From positions 124,001 through 188,000 of the forward strand of contig NZ_BDBS01000022.1 in assembly GCF_001613105.1 (NCBI RefSeq): 64,000 bases of DNA, in the 5' to 3' direction. The translations under genes were made by a program, and so were the position numbers. Within the stretch, counting starts at the first letter, position 1. Every line of letters starts with the position of its first letter. The notes under the pieces were generated by a model, which saw nothing but the letters and a program-made list of their open reading frames with translations, searched no databases and had not been told where the DNA came from. This document shows positions 7,669-16,522 of this stretch, one piece after another. The DNA comes from Nocardia pseudobrasiliensis NBRC 108224. GTDB lineage: Bacteria; Actinomycetota; Actinomycetes; Mycobacteriales; Mycobacteriaceae.

Positions 7669-8708
7669 GCGAGCGACCGACGAGCACGGCCGAGCAAGTG
7701 CGCGGGGTCCTCGCGATCGACGGCGGTAACAGCAAAACCGATGTGGCGCTGGTCGCGCTGGACGGCACGGTCCTGGGCGCGGCGCGCGGCGACGGTTTCG
7801 AACCGCATCGCGACGGCCCGGATCGCGCCATCGAGAAGCTGGCGCCGCTGGTCGAGGCGGTCGCCGAACAGGCCGGGCTGCGGCCGGACCGGTTGCTCAC
7901 CACGCGGCTGAGCGCCTGTATGGCCAATGTCGATCTGCCCGTGGAAGAACAACGTCTGCACGCGGCCGTGGCCGCCCGGCCGTGGGCGGTGAGCGCGTCG
8001 GTGGGCAACGACACCTTCGGGCTGTTGCGGGCGGGCACCGACAGTCCGCGCGGGGTCGCGGTGGTATGCGGGGCCGGAATCAATTGTGTCGGACTGCTAC
8101 CCGACGGACGCACCGCGCGCTTCCCCGCGCTGGGCAAACTCACCGGCGACTGGGGCGGCGGGGGCGGAATGGCCGCCGAGGCCATGTGGCATGCCGCACG
8201 GGCCGAGGACGGGCGCGGACAGCCGACCGCGCTGTCGGCGGCCATCGGGCGACATTTCGGGTTGGCCGGGGCCAATGCGGTCGCGGAGGCAATTCATCTG
8301 GGGCGCTTGCCCAGACGGCGGTTGCACGAGATAGTGCGGCTGCTGTTCGCCACCGCCCAGGAGGGCGATGCGACGGCGCTTCGGCTGATCGATCGGCAGG
8401 CCGACGAGATCACCCGGCTCGCTGTGGTCGCGCTGCGGCGGTTGCGGCTGTTGGACGAGCCGACGCCGGTCGTACTCGGCGGCGGCGTGCTGGCGGCCAA
8501 ACAGCCGCTGCTGATCGATAACCTGACCGCCCGCCTCGCCGCGGCGGCGCCGCTGGCCGAACCCCGAATCGTCGTCGCCCCACCGGTTTTGGGCGCGGCG
8601 CTGCTGGGGCTGGACCACCTCGAGGCCGACCGCACGGCCTACGACACGCTGCGGGCGGCGTATCCGACCACCGAACAGGACGATGCCGCGGCGCTGTCGA
8701 CGGAATGA
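7665..8708 (+). CDS. BadF/BadG-type sugar kinase (N-acetylglucosamine kinase family)
   Basis: 347 residues, coupled to the GH4 gene by an ATGA overlap. The ASKHA-fold phosphate-1 motif is GVLAIDGGNSKTDVALV near the N-terminus. VCGAGINCVG and GDWGGGGG supply phosphate-2-like loops, and VVLGGGVLAA the adenosine motif. The family includes eukaryotic-type GlcNAc kinase and 2-hydroxyglutaryl-CoA dehydratase activators; the latter's FeS cysteines are absent, so a sugar kinase is preferred. It could phosphorylate either the imported disaccharide (feeding GH4) or the released sugar. Confidence 0.85.
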   Translation: MSERPTSTAEQVRGVLAIDGGNSKTDVALVALDGTVLGAARGDGFEPHRDGPDRAIEKLAPLVEAVAEQAGLRPDRLLTTRLSACMANVDLPVEEQRLHAAVAARPWAVSASVGNDTFGLLRAGTDSPRGVAVVCGAGINCVGLLPDGRTARFPALGKLTGDWGGGGGMAAEAMWHAARAEDGRGQPTALSAAIGRHFGLAGANAVAEAIHLGRLPRRRLHEIVRLLFATAQEGDATALRLIDRQADEITRLAVVALRRLRLLDEPTPVVLGGGVLAAKQPLLIDNLTARLAAAAPLAEPRIVVAPPVLGAALLGLDHLEADRTAYDTLRAAYPTTEQDDAAALSTE

Positions 8709-8722
8709 GCTGCGGACACCGG

Positions 8723-8756
8723 GTTCCCTCGCGTCCCCTCCGGTGCGCGAGGGAAC
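8723..8756 (+). terminator. Terminator-like hairpin after the sugar operon
   Basis: GTTCCCTCGCG and CGCGAGGGAAC form a perfect 11-bp stem around a 12-nt loop, 14 bp after the kinase stop. There is no U-run, as is common in high-GC actinobacteria. It ends the ROK-ABC-GH4-kinase operon. Confidence 0.7.
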
Positions 8757-8934
8757 GGTCTCGGCGCCGCTCGTCATTTTGCCAGAAAGTTGCTGAACGG
8801 GTTTCGATTCACCGGGCGCGGGTGGTCGACTCGGCGGTTCGGAATCCCGCACTTCCAATTCGAAACGATCGAGCTTCACTATGCCGCCGCCAATGGATGG
8901 GGTGCCCGTGAAACGTTGCGCCGTAACGCTATTG

Positions 8935-10137
8935 TCAGCGGTCGGCGTTGCCTGCCCTCCACTCCGGCCACGGAATGTTCCAGTCGCCCAATCCGTCCAG
9001 ACCCGGCAGCGTGGGGCCGACGGTGTTCTTCACGATCGCGATATCGCCGCGCTTGGCGGTGTCGTAGACCCATTTGGCGTCGGCCGGGCTGAGATTCAGG
9101 CAGCCGTGGCTGGTGTTGCTGTAACCCTGCTGGCCCACCGACCATGGGGCCGAATGCATGAAGATGCCGCTGTAGGACATTCGGGTCGCCCAGTCGACCG
9201 GGGTGCGGTAGCCGTTCGGGCCGGTGGCCGCGACGCCGTAGGTCGAGGAGTCCATGATCATGTGGTCGAAGCGGTCGCTCAGGATGTAGACGCCGTTGTC
9301 GGTGGGGCTCGAGTTCTTGCCCATCGAGGTCGGCATGGTGCGGATCACCTCGCCGTTGCGCTCGACGGTGACCTCCTTGGTGTCGTCGTCGGCGGTGAAG
9401 ACCACCGCGTCACCCACGGTGAAGGCGGCGTGGACATCGCTGTCGCCTACCAGACCGTCGCCGAAATCGCGGCCGAACGCGCCGACGTCGACGGTGATGC
9501 GCGTGCCCGGGGCCCAGAAATGCTCGGGGCGCCAACGGACCTCGCGATTGTTGACCCAGTAGAACGCGCCCTCCACCGGGGGTGTGGTCGTGATCTTGAT
9601 CGCGTTCTGCACGGCGTGGCGGTCCGGGATGTTCTCGTCGAACTGGACGGCCACCGGCTGGCCGATGCCCACGATCTCGTCGTCGCCGGGCAGCAGCCAC
9701 GGATGGGTCTTGTTGCGCGGGGTCAGCGTCGTGAAGTTGACCGTGCTGGCGGCCATACCGCCCAGGCCGACCGCCTCGGCCCGCAATTGATAGGTGCGAC
9801 CGAATCCGAGCGGTTCGCTCAGCTGCCAGGATCGGCCGTCCGGCGCGAGCCGACCCGCGACCGGATTACCGTCCGGATTGAGCAGGCTCACCTTCGACAG
9901 CTGCCCGTCGTCCACGCGAACCTGCAGCGGATCCCCCGGCGAGACGCCCACCGCGCCGTCGGCGACCGGCGTGGTCAACTTCGGTTGGATGAGTTCGGCG
10001 ATCGGCCTACCCTGCGGCCCCGGCTGCTCGTCTGTGGCTCTCGATTTGGTGCATCCGGTCGCGGCCAGCGCCACCACCGCCAGCACGGCCCCGGCGCCCA
10101 GCACCCTCGAACGATGTCGTCCACGCCATATGCCCAT
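8935..10137 (-). CDS. L,D-transpeptidase lipoprotein (YkuD domain)
   Basis: 400 residues. The signal peptide ends in the lipobox LAATGC. Ig-like domains follow (residues ~40-270), then a YkuD catalytic domain with the His/Cys signature IFMHSAPWSVGQ and SHGCLNLSPADAKWVY. The Cys in SHGC is the nucleophile. This is the layout of mycobacterial Ldt enzymes that form 3-3 cross-links in peptidoglycan at the outer face of the membrane. ATG at 10137 is preferred over an upstream TTG at 10149. It is monocistronic, facing away from tRNA-Lys. Confidence 0.93.
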   Translation of the reverse strand: MGIWRGRHRSRVLGAGAVLAVVALAATGCTKSRATDEQPGPQGRPIAELIQPKLTTPVADGAVGVSPGDPLQVRVDDGQLSKVSLLNPDGNPVAGRLAPDGRSWQLSEPLGFGRTYQLRAEAVGLGGMAASTVNFTTLTPRNKTHPWLLPGDDEIVGIGQPVAVQFDENIPDRHAVQNAIKITTTPPVEGAFYWVNNREVRWRPEHFWAPGTRITVDVGAFGRDFGDGLVGDSDVHAAFTVGDAVVFTADDDTKEVTVERNGEVIRTMPTSMGKNSSPTDNGVYILSDRFDHMIMDSSTYGVAATGPNGYRTPVDWATRMSYSGIFMHSAPWSVGQQGYSNTSHGCLNLSPADAKWVYDTAKRGDIAIVKNTVGPTLPGLDGLGDWNIPWPEWRAGNADR

Positions 10138-10425
10138 GTCCAACCCCAATTCCCTGCCTCGTACGCACCCGAGCCCGCACCGGCTGCGCTGGACGACCCC
10201 GCGAACGGAATCGCTCGAGACCCAGTCCGACTATTCTGCCAGCCGCCCCAGGCCACCGAGACGTTCGACACACTCACCCCGGCTCTCCTTCATCCCCCCA
10301 CCCGCCCCTTCCGTTAACACCCCACCCAAAACCCACCCTGAACAGCCGATTTCACTTTCCTCACCCGCTCCTGTTATGGTTTTCCCCGCACCGGAACGGA
10401 GCAAGCCTCCCCTCCGGAAGCACCA

Positions 10426-10498
<73 letters not shown>

Positions 10499-10506
10499 CC
10501 CCCAGC

Positions 10507-10540
10507 GAGCCCCTGACCAGGTGAAACCGGTCAGGGGCTC
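10507..10540 (+). terminator. Terminator hairpin downstream of tRNA-Lys
   Basis: GAGCCCCTGACC pairs with GGTCAGGGGCTC across a 10-nt loop (12-bp perfect stem), 9 bp after the tRNA. Confidence 0.8.
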
Positions 10541-10548
10541 CCTCAGTT

Positions 10549-10965
10549 TCATCGCTGGTCGGTGCTATTTCCAAAACAACACCAAAAATCCAGCGCCACA
10601 CCGTTCGTCAGCGGTAGTCCCGCCGTACCCCCATCTGATTCGCCCCTTCCTGCCGGAACAACCCCTTCCCGGCGAGTCTGACGACCCTCGCCGATACGGT
10701 GAACGTCGCCGGTTCTGCCGCGAGATCGAATTGATCCCAGGACGCGGCAGTGCTTCTCCGGGTCGCACGCCTGAGCCGAGGACCAGATCGGCGACATCGA
10801 GTACGAGCCGGTTCCGTCTCGGGCCATGCGTATAGGCCGATGTTCCGGGAATTTCGTTCCCCGCCAGCCACTCCCGAAGCTGAGCGCGCAAGCCGCCCAA
10901 GCGGTCTCGACCGATGGCCTGAGGCTTGGCCTTGCGTCTGCGTGACGGCGGTCGCCGAGTGACCG
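10549..10965 (-). pseudogene. Tyrosine recombinase/integrase remnant
   Basis: Three minus-strand frames carry consecutive pieces of a phage-type integrase core. The first is RAQLREWLAGNEIPGTSAYTHGPRRNRLVLDVADLVLGSGVRPGEAL (box I, with its Arg in GVRPGE). The second, in another frame, is WDQFDLAAEPATFTVSARVVRLAGKGLFRQE. The third, in a third frame, is LPLTNGVALDFW. At least two frameshifts are needed to join them, and the C-terminal Arg/Tyr boxes are not seen. The remnant ends ~50 bp from tRNA-Lys, which marks it as the trace of an integrated element. Confidence 0.7.
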
Positions 10966-11176
10966 GTCGGTTCGATCATCGGCCGGTCAGCGCGGTTCGA
11001 GCGCACCGGGCACGTGCCGAGGGGCTCCGGACTTCGCCTACGTCCGTAGCCTCCATCGCGTCCAGCCTCGGTCGCGTTGGTCTCAGTCTTGTTGACAATT
11101 CCCCCGCGACGACCACGATTGACTTGATCGTCAGTCAATTCATTTGGTCTACGATAAATCGCGATAGGAAATCGAT

Positions 11177-11905
11177 ATGACCGCGGTGCCGTCGTGTATG
11201 CGCTTTCAGGTGGGCGGGCAGCGCGCTCGGAAACGACGCACCGGAACTGGATGCGGGTCCGCTCCTCGACGCCGCACGCCGGCAGGTCGAGCCGCTGTTG
11301 CGCGCGGCAGTAGATGGGCTCGCGGCCCCGCTTCGACGAATGGCCGGATATCACTTCGGGTGGTGGGATGTCGAGGGTCGTCCCACGGGCTCGACACAAG
11401 GGAAAGGGTTGCGCGCCGCAGTGACTTTCGCGTCGGCGCGAGCGTGGGGGCCGATGCCGCTGTGGCGGCGCAGGCGGCGGCATCGGTGGAGCTGCTGCAC
11501 AATTTCACGCTGATTCACGACGATGTGATGGATGGCGACCACCTGCGTCGCGGCCGGGCGACGGTGTGGCGCGTGTGGGGTGTCGGTGACGCCGTGCTTC
11601 TGGGTGATGCGTTGCATGCTTTGTCGACTCGCGTCCTCATCGGCGGTCCGGACCGTGTTGTGGTCCGAGCGGCTGCGCTGATGGCCTCGACGGCTCTCGA
11701 TCTGTGCGCGGGTCAACATTTCGACTGCGCCTGCGAGCATGGCGGTGGGGTGGAGGTCGCCGACTACCTGCTGATGGCGTCCGGCAAGACCGGCGCGTTG
11801 CTCGGGGCCGCGTGTGCGCTTCTGCCCGTCGCTCCACGCGATGGTTGGAGCTCACACCGGTCCGCCACGGCGACCGGATGTCGGTTTCAATGGGGTGGCT
11901 TGTGA
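11177..11905 (+). pseudogene. Polyprenyl diphosphate synthase, frameshifted and truncated
   Basis: The first aspartate-rich motif is intact in VELLHNFTLIHDDVMDGDHLRRGRATVWR, followed by a recognisable stretch to KTGALLGAACAL. The preceding ~60 residues (LLRAAVDGLAAPLRRMAGYHFGWWDVEGRP) lie in a different frame, with a shift near 11450. The extreme N-terminus appears in further frames after ~11177. The C-terminal half with the second DDxxD is absent. The full-length ancestor would have made a C15-C25 prenyl diphosphate; this copy cannot. An AT-rich promoter-like region precedes 11177. Confidence 0.75.
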
Positions 11906-12014
11906 GCGAGCAGATGCCGCTGCACGGGTGCGCATTCTCCGCTCACCCGTTTCGAGCAGAAGGGGTTCCGGCTGGCCGCGGCGGTCGGCCCGCTACGTTT
12001 CGGGCTTGCATTCG

Positions 12015-12026
12015 GTACCCGGGTAC
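12015..12026. promoter_or_regulatory. MerR-type operator
   Basis: GTACCCGGGTAC is a perfect palindrome, followed by AGGTTTACCGTG, 18-29 bp before the next start codon. MerR regulators bind palindromes in an over-long promoter spacer. The location fits autoregulation of the two-gene merR unit. The -35/-10 assignment is not certain. Confidence 0.45.
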
Positions 12027-12043
12027 AGGTTTACCGTGAGTTC

Positions 12044-12388
12044 ATGACGATCAACGTGGGTTCAACGGACTGGGCGCCGGATTCGTGCACTCTGCCGACC
12101 ATCGCCCAGCCGATCCGGGTCGCCGAGTTCGACCAGTTGTTCAGGAGTTCCGCGCGTGCCGTCCATCGGCCCGGCCCGGTGCGGTTGGAGGTGCTGATGG
12201 ATCCGGCCACCGAAGCTCTCGCGCGGGAGCTGGCGGGGCGCGAGTCGAGCTGCTGCTCGTTCTTCGTCTTCGAATTTTCCAGCACGGCAGAGGGATTGGT
12301 GATGAGCGTCGGGGTTCCGCCGGTCCGTACGGAAGTGCTCGACGCCTTCACCGATCGCGTCCACGCTGCGATCGAGGCCCGGCCGTGA
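12044..12388 (+). CDS. Conserved hypothetical protein partnered with MerR gene
   Basis: 114 residues beginning MTINVGSTDWAPDSCTLPT. It contains a Cys pair in RESSCCSFFVFEF and ends in a short amphipathic helix (VLDAFTDRVHAAIEARP). The stop overlaps the GTG start of the MerR regulator (GTGA). Proteins with this opening are commonly encoded just upstream of metal-type MerR genes in actinobacteria; I recall no established function. The Cys pair and one further Cys make a metal- or thiol-binding role possible, but that is inference. Confidence 0.75.
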   Translation: MTINVGSTDWAPDSCTLPTIAQPIRVAEFDQLFRSSARAVHRPGPVRLEVLMDPATEALARELAGRESSCCSFFVFEFSSTAEGLVMSVGVPPVRTEVLDAFTDRVHAAIEARP

Positions 12389-12852
12389 GTGCGCTGCGCA
12401 CCAGCGAGCTCGCGGCCGCGGCCGGGGTCAATACCCAGACGTTGCGCTATTACGAGCGGCGCGGCCTGCTCGCGGAACCCGAACGCACCCTGGGTGGGCA
12501 CCGGCTCTACCCCGACGCCGCGGTGACCGTGCTGCGGGTGATCAAAGCGGCCCAGCGACTCGGGTTCACCCTCGACGAAGTCGCCGAACTACTGGAAGGT
12601 ACCCGAGTCGGCTCACGCCGCCGCGCGGACGCGGGGTTGCGAGCACGGGTGGGTACCAAACTCGCCGAAGTCGATGCCAAACTCGCCGAACTCACCGAGA
12701 TGCGCGACACCCTGCGCGCCGCATCGGCCGCCGGCTGCGAGGACCTGCTGGTGTGCAGCGAATCACCCGGCTGCCCCGTCCCGTTCGACGGCAACCTCGA
12801 CACAGGCTCCGCAGCACAGCAGGATTGCGCGGGGGGACGTTGTGGCTGTTGA
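12385..12852 (+). CDS. MerR family regulator, heavy-metal type
   Basis: 155 residues from a GTG start overlapping the upstream stop. The N-terminal winged HTH is ELAAAAGVNTQTLRYYERRGLL (residues ~7-28). A coiled-coil dimerisation helix follows (RARVGTKLAEVDAKLAELTEMRDTL), then a Cys-rich tail: GCEDLLVCSESPGCPVPF and a terminal CAGGRCGC. The cysteines fit metal sensing of the MerR/ZntR/CadR kind, though the spacing is not exactly that of mercury MerR. No metal pump or reductase gene survives next door; the flanks are decayed genes, so its target may have been lost. Confidence 0.85.
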   Translation: MSALRTSELAAAAGVNTQTLRYYERRGLLAEPERTLGGHRLYPDAAVTVLRVIKAAQRLGFTLDEVAELLEGTRVGSRRRADAGLRARVGTKLAEVDAKLAELTEMRDTLRAASAAGCEDLLVCSESPGCPVPFDGNLDTGSAAQQDCAGGRCGC

Positions 12853-12950
12853 GAAAACGAGCAACCGCCGCCGGTGGGCATCGAGGTACGGACGCTGGTC
12901 GTGGCCGCCGATTACGCCTTGGCGCACGGTCACGACGCTACATACACGGA

Positions 12951-13184
12951 GTGAGTGCGACTGACACCGGCCCGAACATCGCAACGCTGATGTTCATCGC
13001 ATATCGGTCGGCGGAGAATCGGATCTTCCCCGCGCTGGCCGAGGAGGGCTTCGGGCGAGGTCACTCTCGCAATGGGTACAGTCGATCGGCCAGTGAAGCG
13101 TCACAGTGCCCAATCATGTTGACAGAGAGGCGATTGCGTTGCCTCGAGGTCGATGATTCGACTCCTCTGCGTGAGGCGCGGTAG
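12951..13184 (+). pseudogene. MarR-type regulator N-terminal fragment
   Basis: A GTG-initiated frame of 77 codons. Only residues ~7-40 (PNIATLMFIAYRSAENRIF, PALAEEGFG) resemble the first helix of a MarR regulator. The HTH that should follow is missing and the remainder is unrelated low-similarity sequence. It is probably a truncation scar within the decay zone. Confidence 0.4.
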
Positions 13185-13284
13185 TTACAGTGGACTCGTC
13201 CATACACGGACGAAATCGGGTGGGGGATATGACGGCTGGGCGGCGAAAGAACCTCTCGGATCCGCGCGTCGGTGCGCACCGGCC

Positions 13285-14283
13285 ATGACGACACTCAGGA
13301 ACCGCTTCAACGCGAACCGCTTCTTCTGGCTCGGCATCATCGGCGTGCTGGTGATCGTGCTGCTGCTGGTCGTGTCGAGCACCTACAAGAAGCTCGGCGT
13401 CGGAACCCAGGACATCAAGGCCGAATTCGTGCAGACGGCCGGGGTCCGGGTCGGGGACAAGGTCGACGTCGCGGGCGTTCCGGTCGGCACTGTGTCCGGC
13501 GCCGAGCTCGAGGGCGATCACGTCCTGCTCACCCTGCAGATCGACAACGATGTGAAACTCGGCCCCGACGCCAAGGCCTCGATCAAGATGGCGACGCTGC
13601 TCGGCGCGCGGTACGTGGATTTGGATCCGGGCGACGGCAAGGGGTCGAAGGGTAAGCGAATCCCCAAGAACAACACCGTGGTTCCGTACAACCTGGCCGA
13701 TGTGGTGCAGATCGGTACCCCGAAGTTCGAGGCGCTCGACACCAAGAAGCTGACCGAATCGTTGAAGGTGCTCGGCGATCAGATCGACGGTTCGCCGCAG
13801 CTGACCGCCCAAGCCCTCGACAGCGTCGGCGCGCTCGCCAAGACGATCAACGATCGTCAGCAGCAGGTCGATTCGCTGCTGAAGGATCTGGATCGGGTCA
13901 CCAAGATCCTGGGCGACAACCGCAACAGCGTGTTGCTGGTGATCACCCAGGGCGAGGCGATCGCGAACCGGGTGATGGAACGTCAGGCGCTGCTGCGTCA
14001 GCTGCTCGACAATGTCGCGGCGCTGACCAAGCAGCTGCAGCAGATCGGCTCGGAGAACAACGACCAGTTCGGCCCGACCATCGTGCAGCTCAACACCATT
14101 GCCGAGGGTCTGCAGAAGAACAGGGACAATTTGGATCGACTGCTGTCGATCATGCCGGTGTCGCTGCGCTACCTCAACAACGGCTTCGGCAACGGCCCCT
14201 ACGACGAGGTCGGCACACCGTGGTTCCTGTTGCCGGACAATTGGCTGTGCTTCGCCCGCGTCATCGAGGGCTGCCAAGGATGA
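13285..14283 (+). CDS. MCE family (MlaD-like) lipid-transport protein, solitary
   Basis: 332 residues. An N-terminal membrane anchor (FFWLGIIGVLVIVLLLVV, ~residues 12-32) is followed by the MlaD/MCE domain (IKAEFVQTAGVRVGDKVDVAGVPVG) and a long helical region with GTPKFEALDTKKL. MCE proteins form periplasmic lipid shuttles with YrbE permeases and usually occur as sets of six. Here it stands alone, next to remnants. A 19-codon frame (13229-13288) with its own ribosome binding site overlaps the start as ATGA, suggesting that this is the surviving member of a collapsed operon. Translation probably starts at ATG 13285. Function without partners is doubtful unless it joins another Mce complex. Confidence 0.85.
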   Translation: MTTLRNRFNANRFFWLGIIGVLVIVLLLVVSSTYKKLGVGTQDIKAEFVQTAGVRVGDKVDVAGVPVGTVSGAELEGDHVLLTLQIDNDVKLGPDAKASIKMATLLGARYVDLDPGDGKGSKGKRIPKNNTVVPYNLADVVQIGTPKFEALDTKKLTESLKVLGDQIDGSPQLTAQALDSVGALAKTINDRQQQVDSLLKDLDRVTKILGDNRNSVLLVITQGEAIANRVMERQALLRQLLDNVAALTKQLQQIGSENNDQFGPTIVQLNTIAEGLQKNRDNLDRLLSIMPVSLRYLNNGFGNGPYDEVGTPWFLLPDNWLCFARVIEGCQG

Positions 14284-14410
14284 CGCAGTCCCGCGCACAG
14301 GAAGGCCTTCCACCCCAGGCTGCGGCAGCACCAAGTCCCGGAGGGCATTTCGTTCGAAGGCACAGCGCATCCACCGCACTGTTCTCGAACCCGCGGACCG
14401 TCCGGCCGGT

Positions 14411-15613
14411 TCAGTGTTCGGCAGCGGCTTGCCTGCGTCGGTATTCCGCGGCCCTGGCCTGGTAGTTCTTGTGTTCCTGCGCGTGGTCCGGGGGGAGGTG
14501 CGGTGCGTCGGGGGATGTGGTGGCGAAGAACCGGGTGAGGGCGGTGTTCGAGCTCACGGCGAGCTCGCCGGATCGCGGGAACATCGCTGTCTCGTAGCGG
14601 ATGATCGCCTTGTCGAGACTGTCCTCCTCGTAAATGGCGTGCGCGAGTTCCGCGCCGTCGAGTAGTGCGAGGTTGGTGCCGTGGCCGCCGAAGGGCGCCA
14701 TCAGGTGGGCGGCATCGCCGATCAGGGTGACACCGGGGACGTGGTCCCATGTCAGCGGGGCAGGCAGGGCCCAGAAGCTGCGCGGTATGTAATCGCTGTC
14801 GTTGTCGGTGATCAGCGGGCGCATGAGCGGGGACCATCCGCTGAACTCCCGCAGCAGGTAGGCGCGGACGGCTCCGCGGTCGGTGAGGTCGACCCCCGCG
14901 GTGACGTCCCAGTCGAGCGGGGCGCGGAAAGCCACGTAGCCGCGGACCACGCCGTTGCTGTTGCGTTGAACGATCACCGCGCGGCCGTCGCCGTCGACGG
15001 AGAACATGTGGCCGTCACCGACGATCGCGGCGATCTCGGGATTGCGGGTGTCCACGTCGTCGAAGCGCGCATCGAGAAAACAGACGCCCAGGTACTGCGG
15101 TGTCGCGTCGGTGAGCAGTTGCCGGACCCGCGACCACGCGCCGTCGGCGCCGATGAGCAGGTCGACGTCCGCGCTGGCGTTGTCGGCGAACTCCAGCCGG
15201 TGCGCCCCGCCGCCGAGCGGGATGGTGTTGACGAGTTTGTGCCCCCAGCGGACCGTGCCGGGCCGTAGGCGCTCGTAGAGCATGGCCCGCAGTTGGCCGC
15301 GGTCGATCTCGGGAGCCGCCTCGTCGCCTTCGGCGGGGATGAATTCGGCCAGGACGGTGCCGTGCTGGTCTCGGCGGCTTTTGGCCTGACCCTCGACACG
15401 GGCCGATGCCCGGAACGCGTCCATCAGCCCGGCGTCCTCCAAGGCGATCTGGCCGGCGTCGGCGTGCAGGTCGAGCGTCCCTCCCGGATCGCGCGAGTCC
15501 ACGGCGGCGTCCGCGTCGTAGACGACCGGTTCGATGCCGTGCCCCTGCAGGATACGAGCGCATATCAAGCCGGCGGGACCGCCGCCGACGATGGCGATAC
15601 GAGGTGTGCTCAT
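14411..15613 (-). CDS. FAD-dependent monooxygenase (TetX/PHBH-like)
   Basis: 400 residues. The N-terminal Rossmann motif is RIAIVGGGPAGLICARIL, with LLIGADGAWSRVR (DG motif) in the middle and VTLIGDAAHLMAPFGGHGTNLALLDG (GD motif) near residue 290. This is the single-component flavin hydroxylase family that acts on aromatic rings, including tetracycline-inactivating TetX. ATG at 15613 follows AAAGGGA; a GTG 18 bp upstream is less likely. It is divergent from a TetR gene and so probably induced by its substrate or a xenobiotic. Its substrate is unknown. Confidence 0.9.
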   Translation of the reverse strand: MSTPRIAIVGGGPAGLICARILQGHGIEPVVYDADAAVDSRDPGGTLDLHADAGQIALEDAGLMDAFRASARVEGQAKSRRDQHGTVLAEFIPAEGDEAAPEIDRGQLRAMLYERLRPGTVRWGHKLVNTIPLGGGAHRLEFADNASADVDLLIGADGAWSRVRQLLTDATPQYLGVCFLDARFDDVDTRNPEIAAIVGDGHMFSVDGDGRAVIVQRNSNGVVRGYVAFRAPLDWDVTAGVDLTDRGAVRAYLLREFSGWSPLMRPLITDNDSDYIPRSFWALPAPLTWDHVPGVTLIGDAAHLMAPFGGHGTNLALLDGAELAHAIYEEDSLDKAIIRYETAMFPRSGELAVSSNTALTRFFATTSPDAPHLPPDHAQEHKNYQARAAEYRRRQAAAEH

Positions 15614-15720
15614 GAGGTGAATCCCTTTCACGCACTGTGGCGATGTGGTCGGCGAGAGTGCCGCCTCGGCTCAGATTAGATGAAACGATTCGAAAAGTAA
15701 AACGGTTCAATCTTTGGATC

Positions 15721-15743
15721 GAATCTACCATTGTGATAGATTC
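15721..15743. promoter_or_regulatory. TetR operator in divergent promoter
   Basis: GAATCTA-CCATTGTGA-TAGATTC is a 7-bp inverted repeat with a 9-bp centre, just upstream of the TetR start (15749) and in the promoter region shared with the monooxygenase gene. Confidence 0.6.
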
Positions 15744-15748
15744 AGAGC

Positions 15749-16348
15749 GTGACCGAGATCGGACGTCGAGAGCGCAAGAAGGCCGCCAACCGCCAAGCCC
15801 TGGCCGAGGCGGCGCTGCGGCTGTTCCTGGAGCGCGGCTACGACGCGGTCGGCGTCCGGGAGATCGCCGAGGCCGCCGACGTCTCGGTGGCCACGCTGTT
15901 CAAACACTTCCCCGGCGGCAAGGAGGCGCTGGTCTTCGATCAGGACGCCGGGCGCGAGGCAGCGCTGGTCGCCGCCGTCCGCGAACGCCCCACCGGCCAG
16001 TCCATCCCCCAGGCACTCCGCGAGCTCCTGCGCGACGAACCCTCCCGCCAGGTTCGCGAAGACCCGCGCTTCGCCGAGTTCCGCCGCCTGATCGACACCA
16101 CGCCCGCATTGCGCGAATACGCCCGCCGCATGTGGCTACGCCACGAAAACACTTTGGCCACAGCGATCGCCACCGACAGCGGACTACCCGAGAACGACCC
16201 CGCCTGCCAGGCCTTGGCCCACTTCACCCTCGAGGCCGTCACCCTCGTCTACGGACGAGACGACGCCGAATCCGCACTCGACCGGATCTTCACCCTCCTC
16301 GACACCGGATGGACCGCCACAACGACCACGCCCCTCGGCGAGACCTGA
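15749..16348 (+). CDS. TetR family regulator of the divergent monooxygenase
   Basis: 199 residues, GTG start. The HTH lies at residues ~12-55 (ALAEAALRLFLERGYDAVGVREIAEAADVSVATLFKHFPGGKEAL). The C-terminal half is a helical ligand-binding domain. Divergent arrangement with a flavin monooxygenase and the palindrome in between point to local repression. Confidence 0.92.
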   Translation: MTEIGRRERKKAANRQALAEAALRLFLERGYDAVGVREIAEAADVSVATLFKHFPGGKEALVFDQDAGREAALVAAVRERPTGQSIPQALRELLRDEPSRQVREDPRFAEFRRLIDTTPALREYARRMWLRHENTLATAIATDSGLPENDPACQALAHFTLEAVTLVYGRDDAESALDRIFTLLDTGWTATTTTPLGET

Positions 16349-16522
16349 CCACCGAACATCGTGAAGTACCTTCTCCGAACAAATCCCACGCCACCGCGCA
16401 TGAGGGCATCTCGATCGACCAGTAGGCTGGTTGAAGGTTCCGGTGATTGCCGAACCGCTCGAGGCCTCTCTGCGGTCCTGTTTGTCGAATCGTGATGCCA
16501 CCCGAATCTCTCGGAGGCGAAT

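Noticed and set aside
11906..12040. Possible continuation of the polyprenyl synthase or another gene (LTRFEQKGFRLAAAVGPLRFG)
   Set aside because: No second DDxxD or other synthase motif; similarity too weak to name.
14280..14465. Frame starting ATGA-overlapped with the MCE stop (MTQSRAQEGLPPQ...)
   Set aside because: It runs into the antisense end of the monooxygenase gene and has no recognisable domain; at best it is the stub of a lost mce gene.
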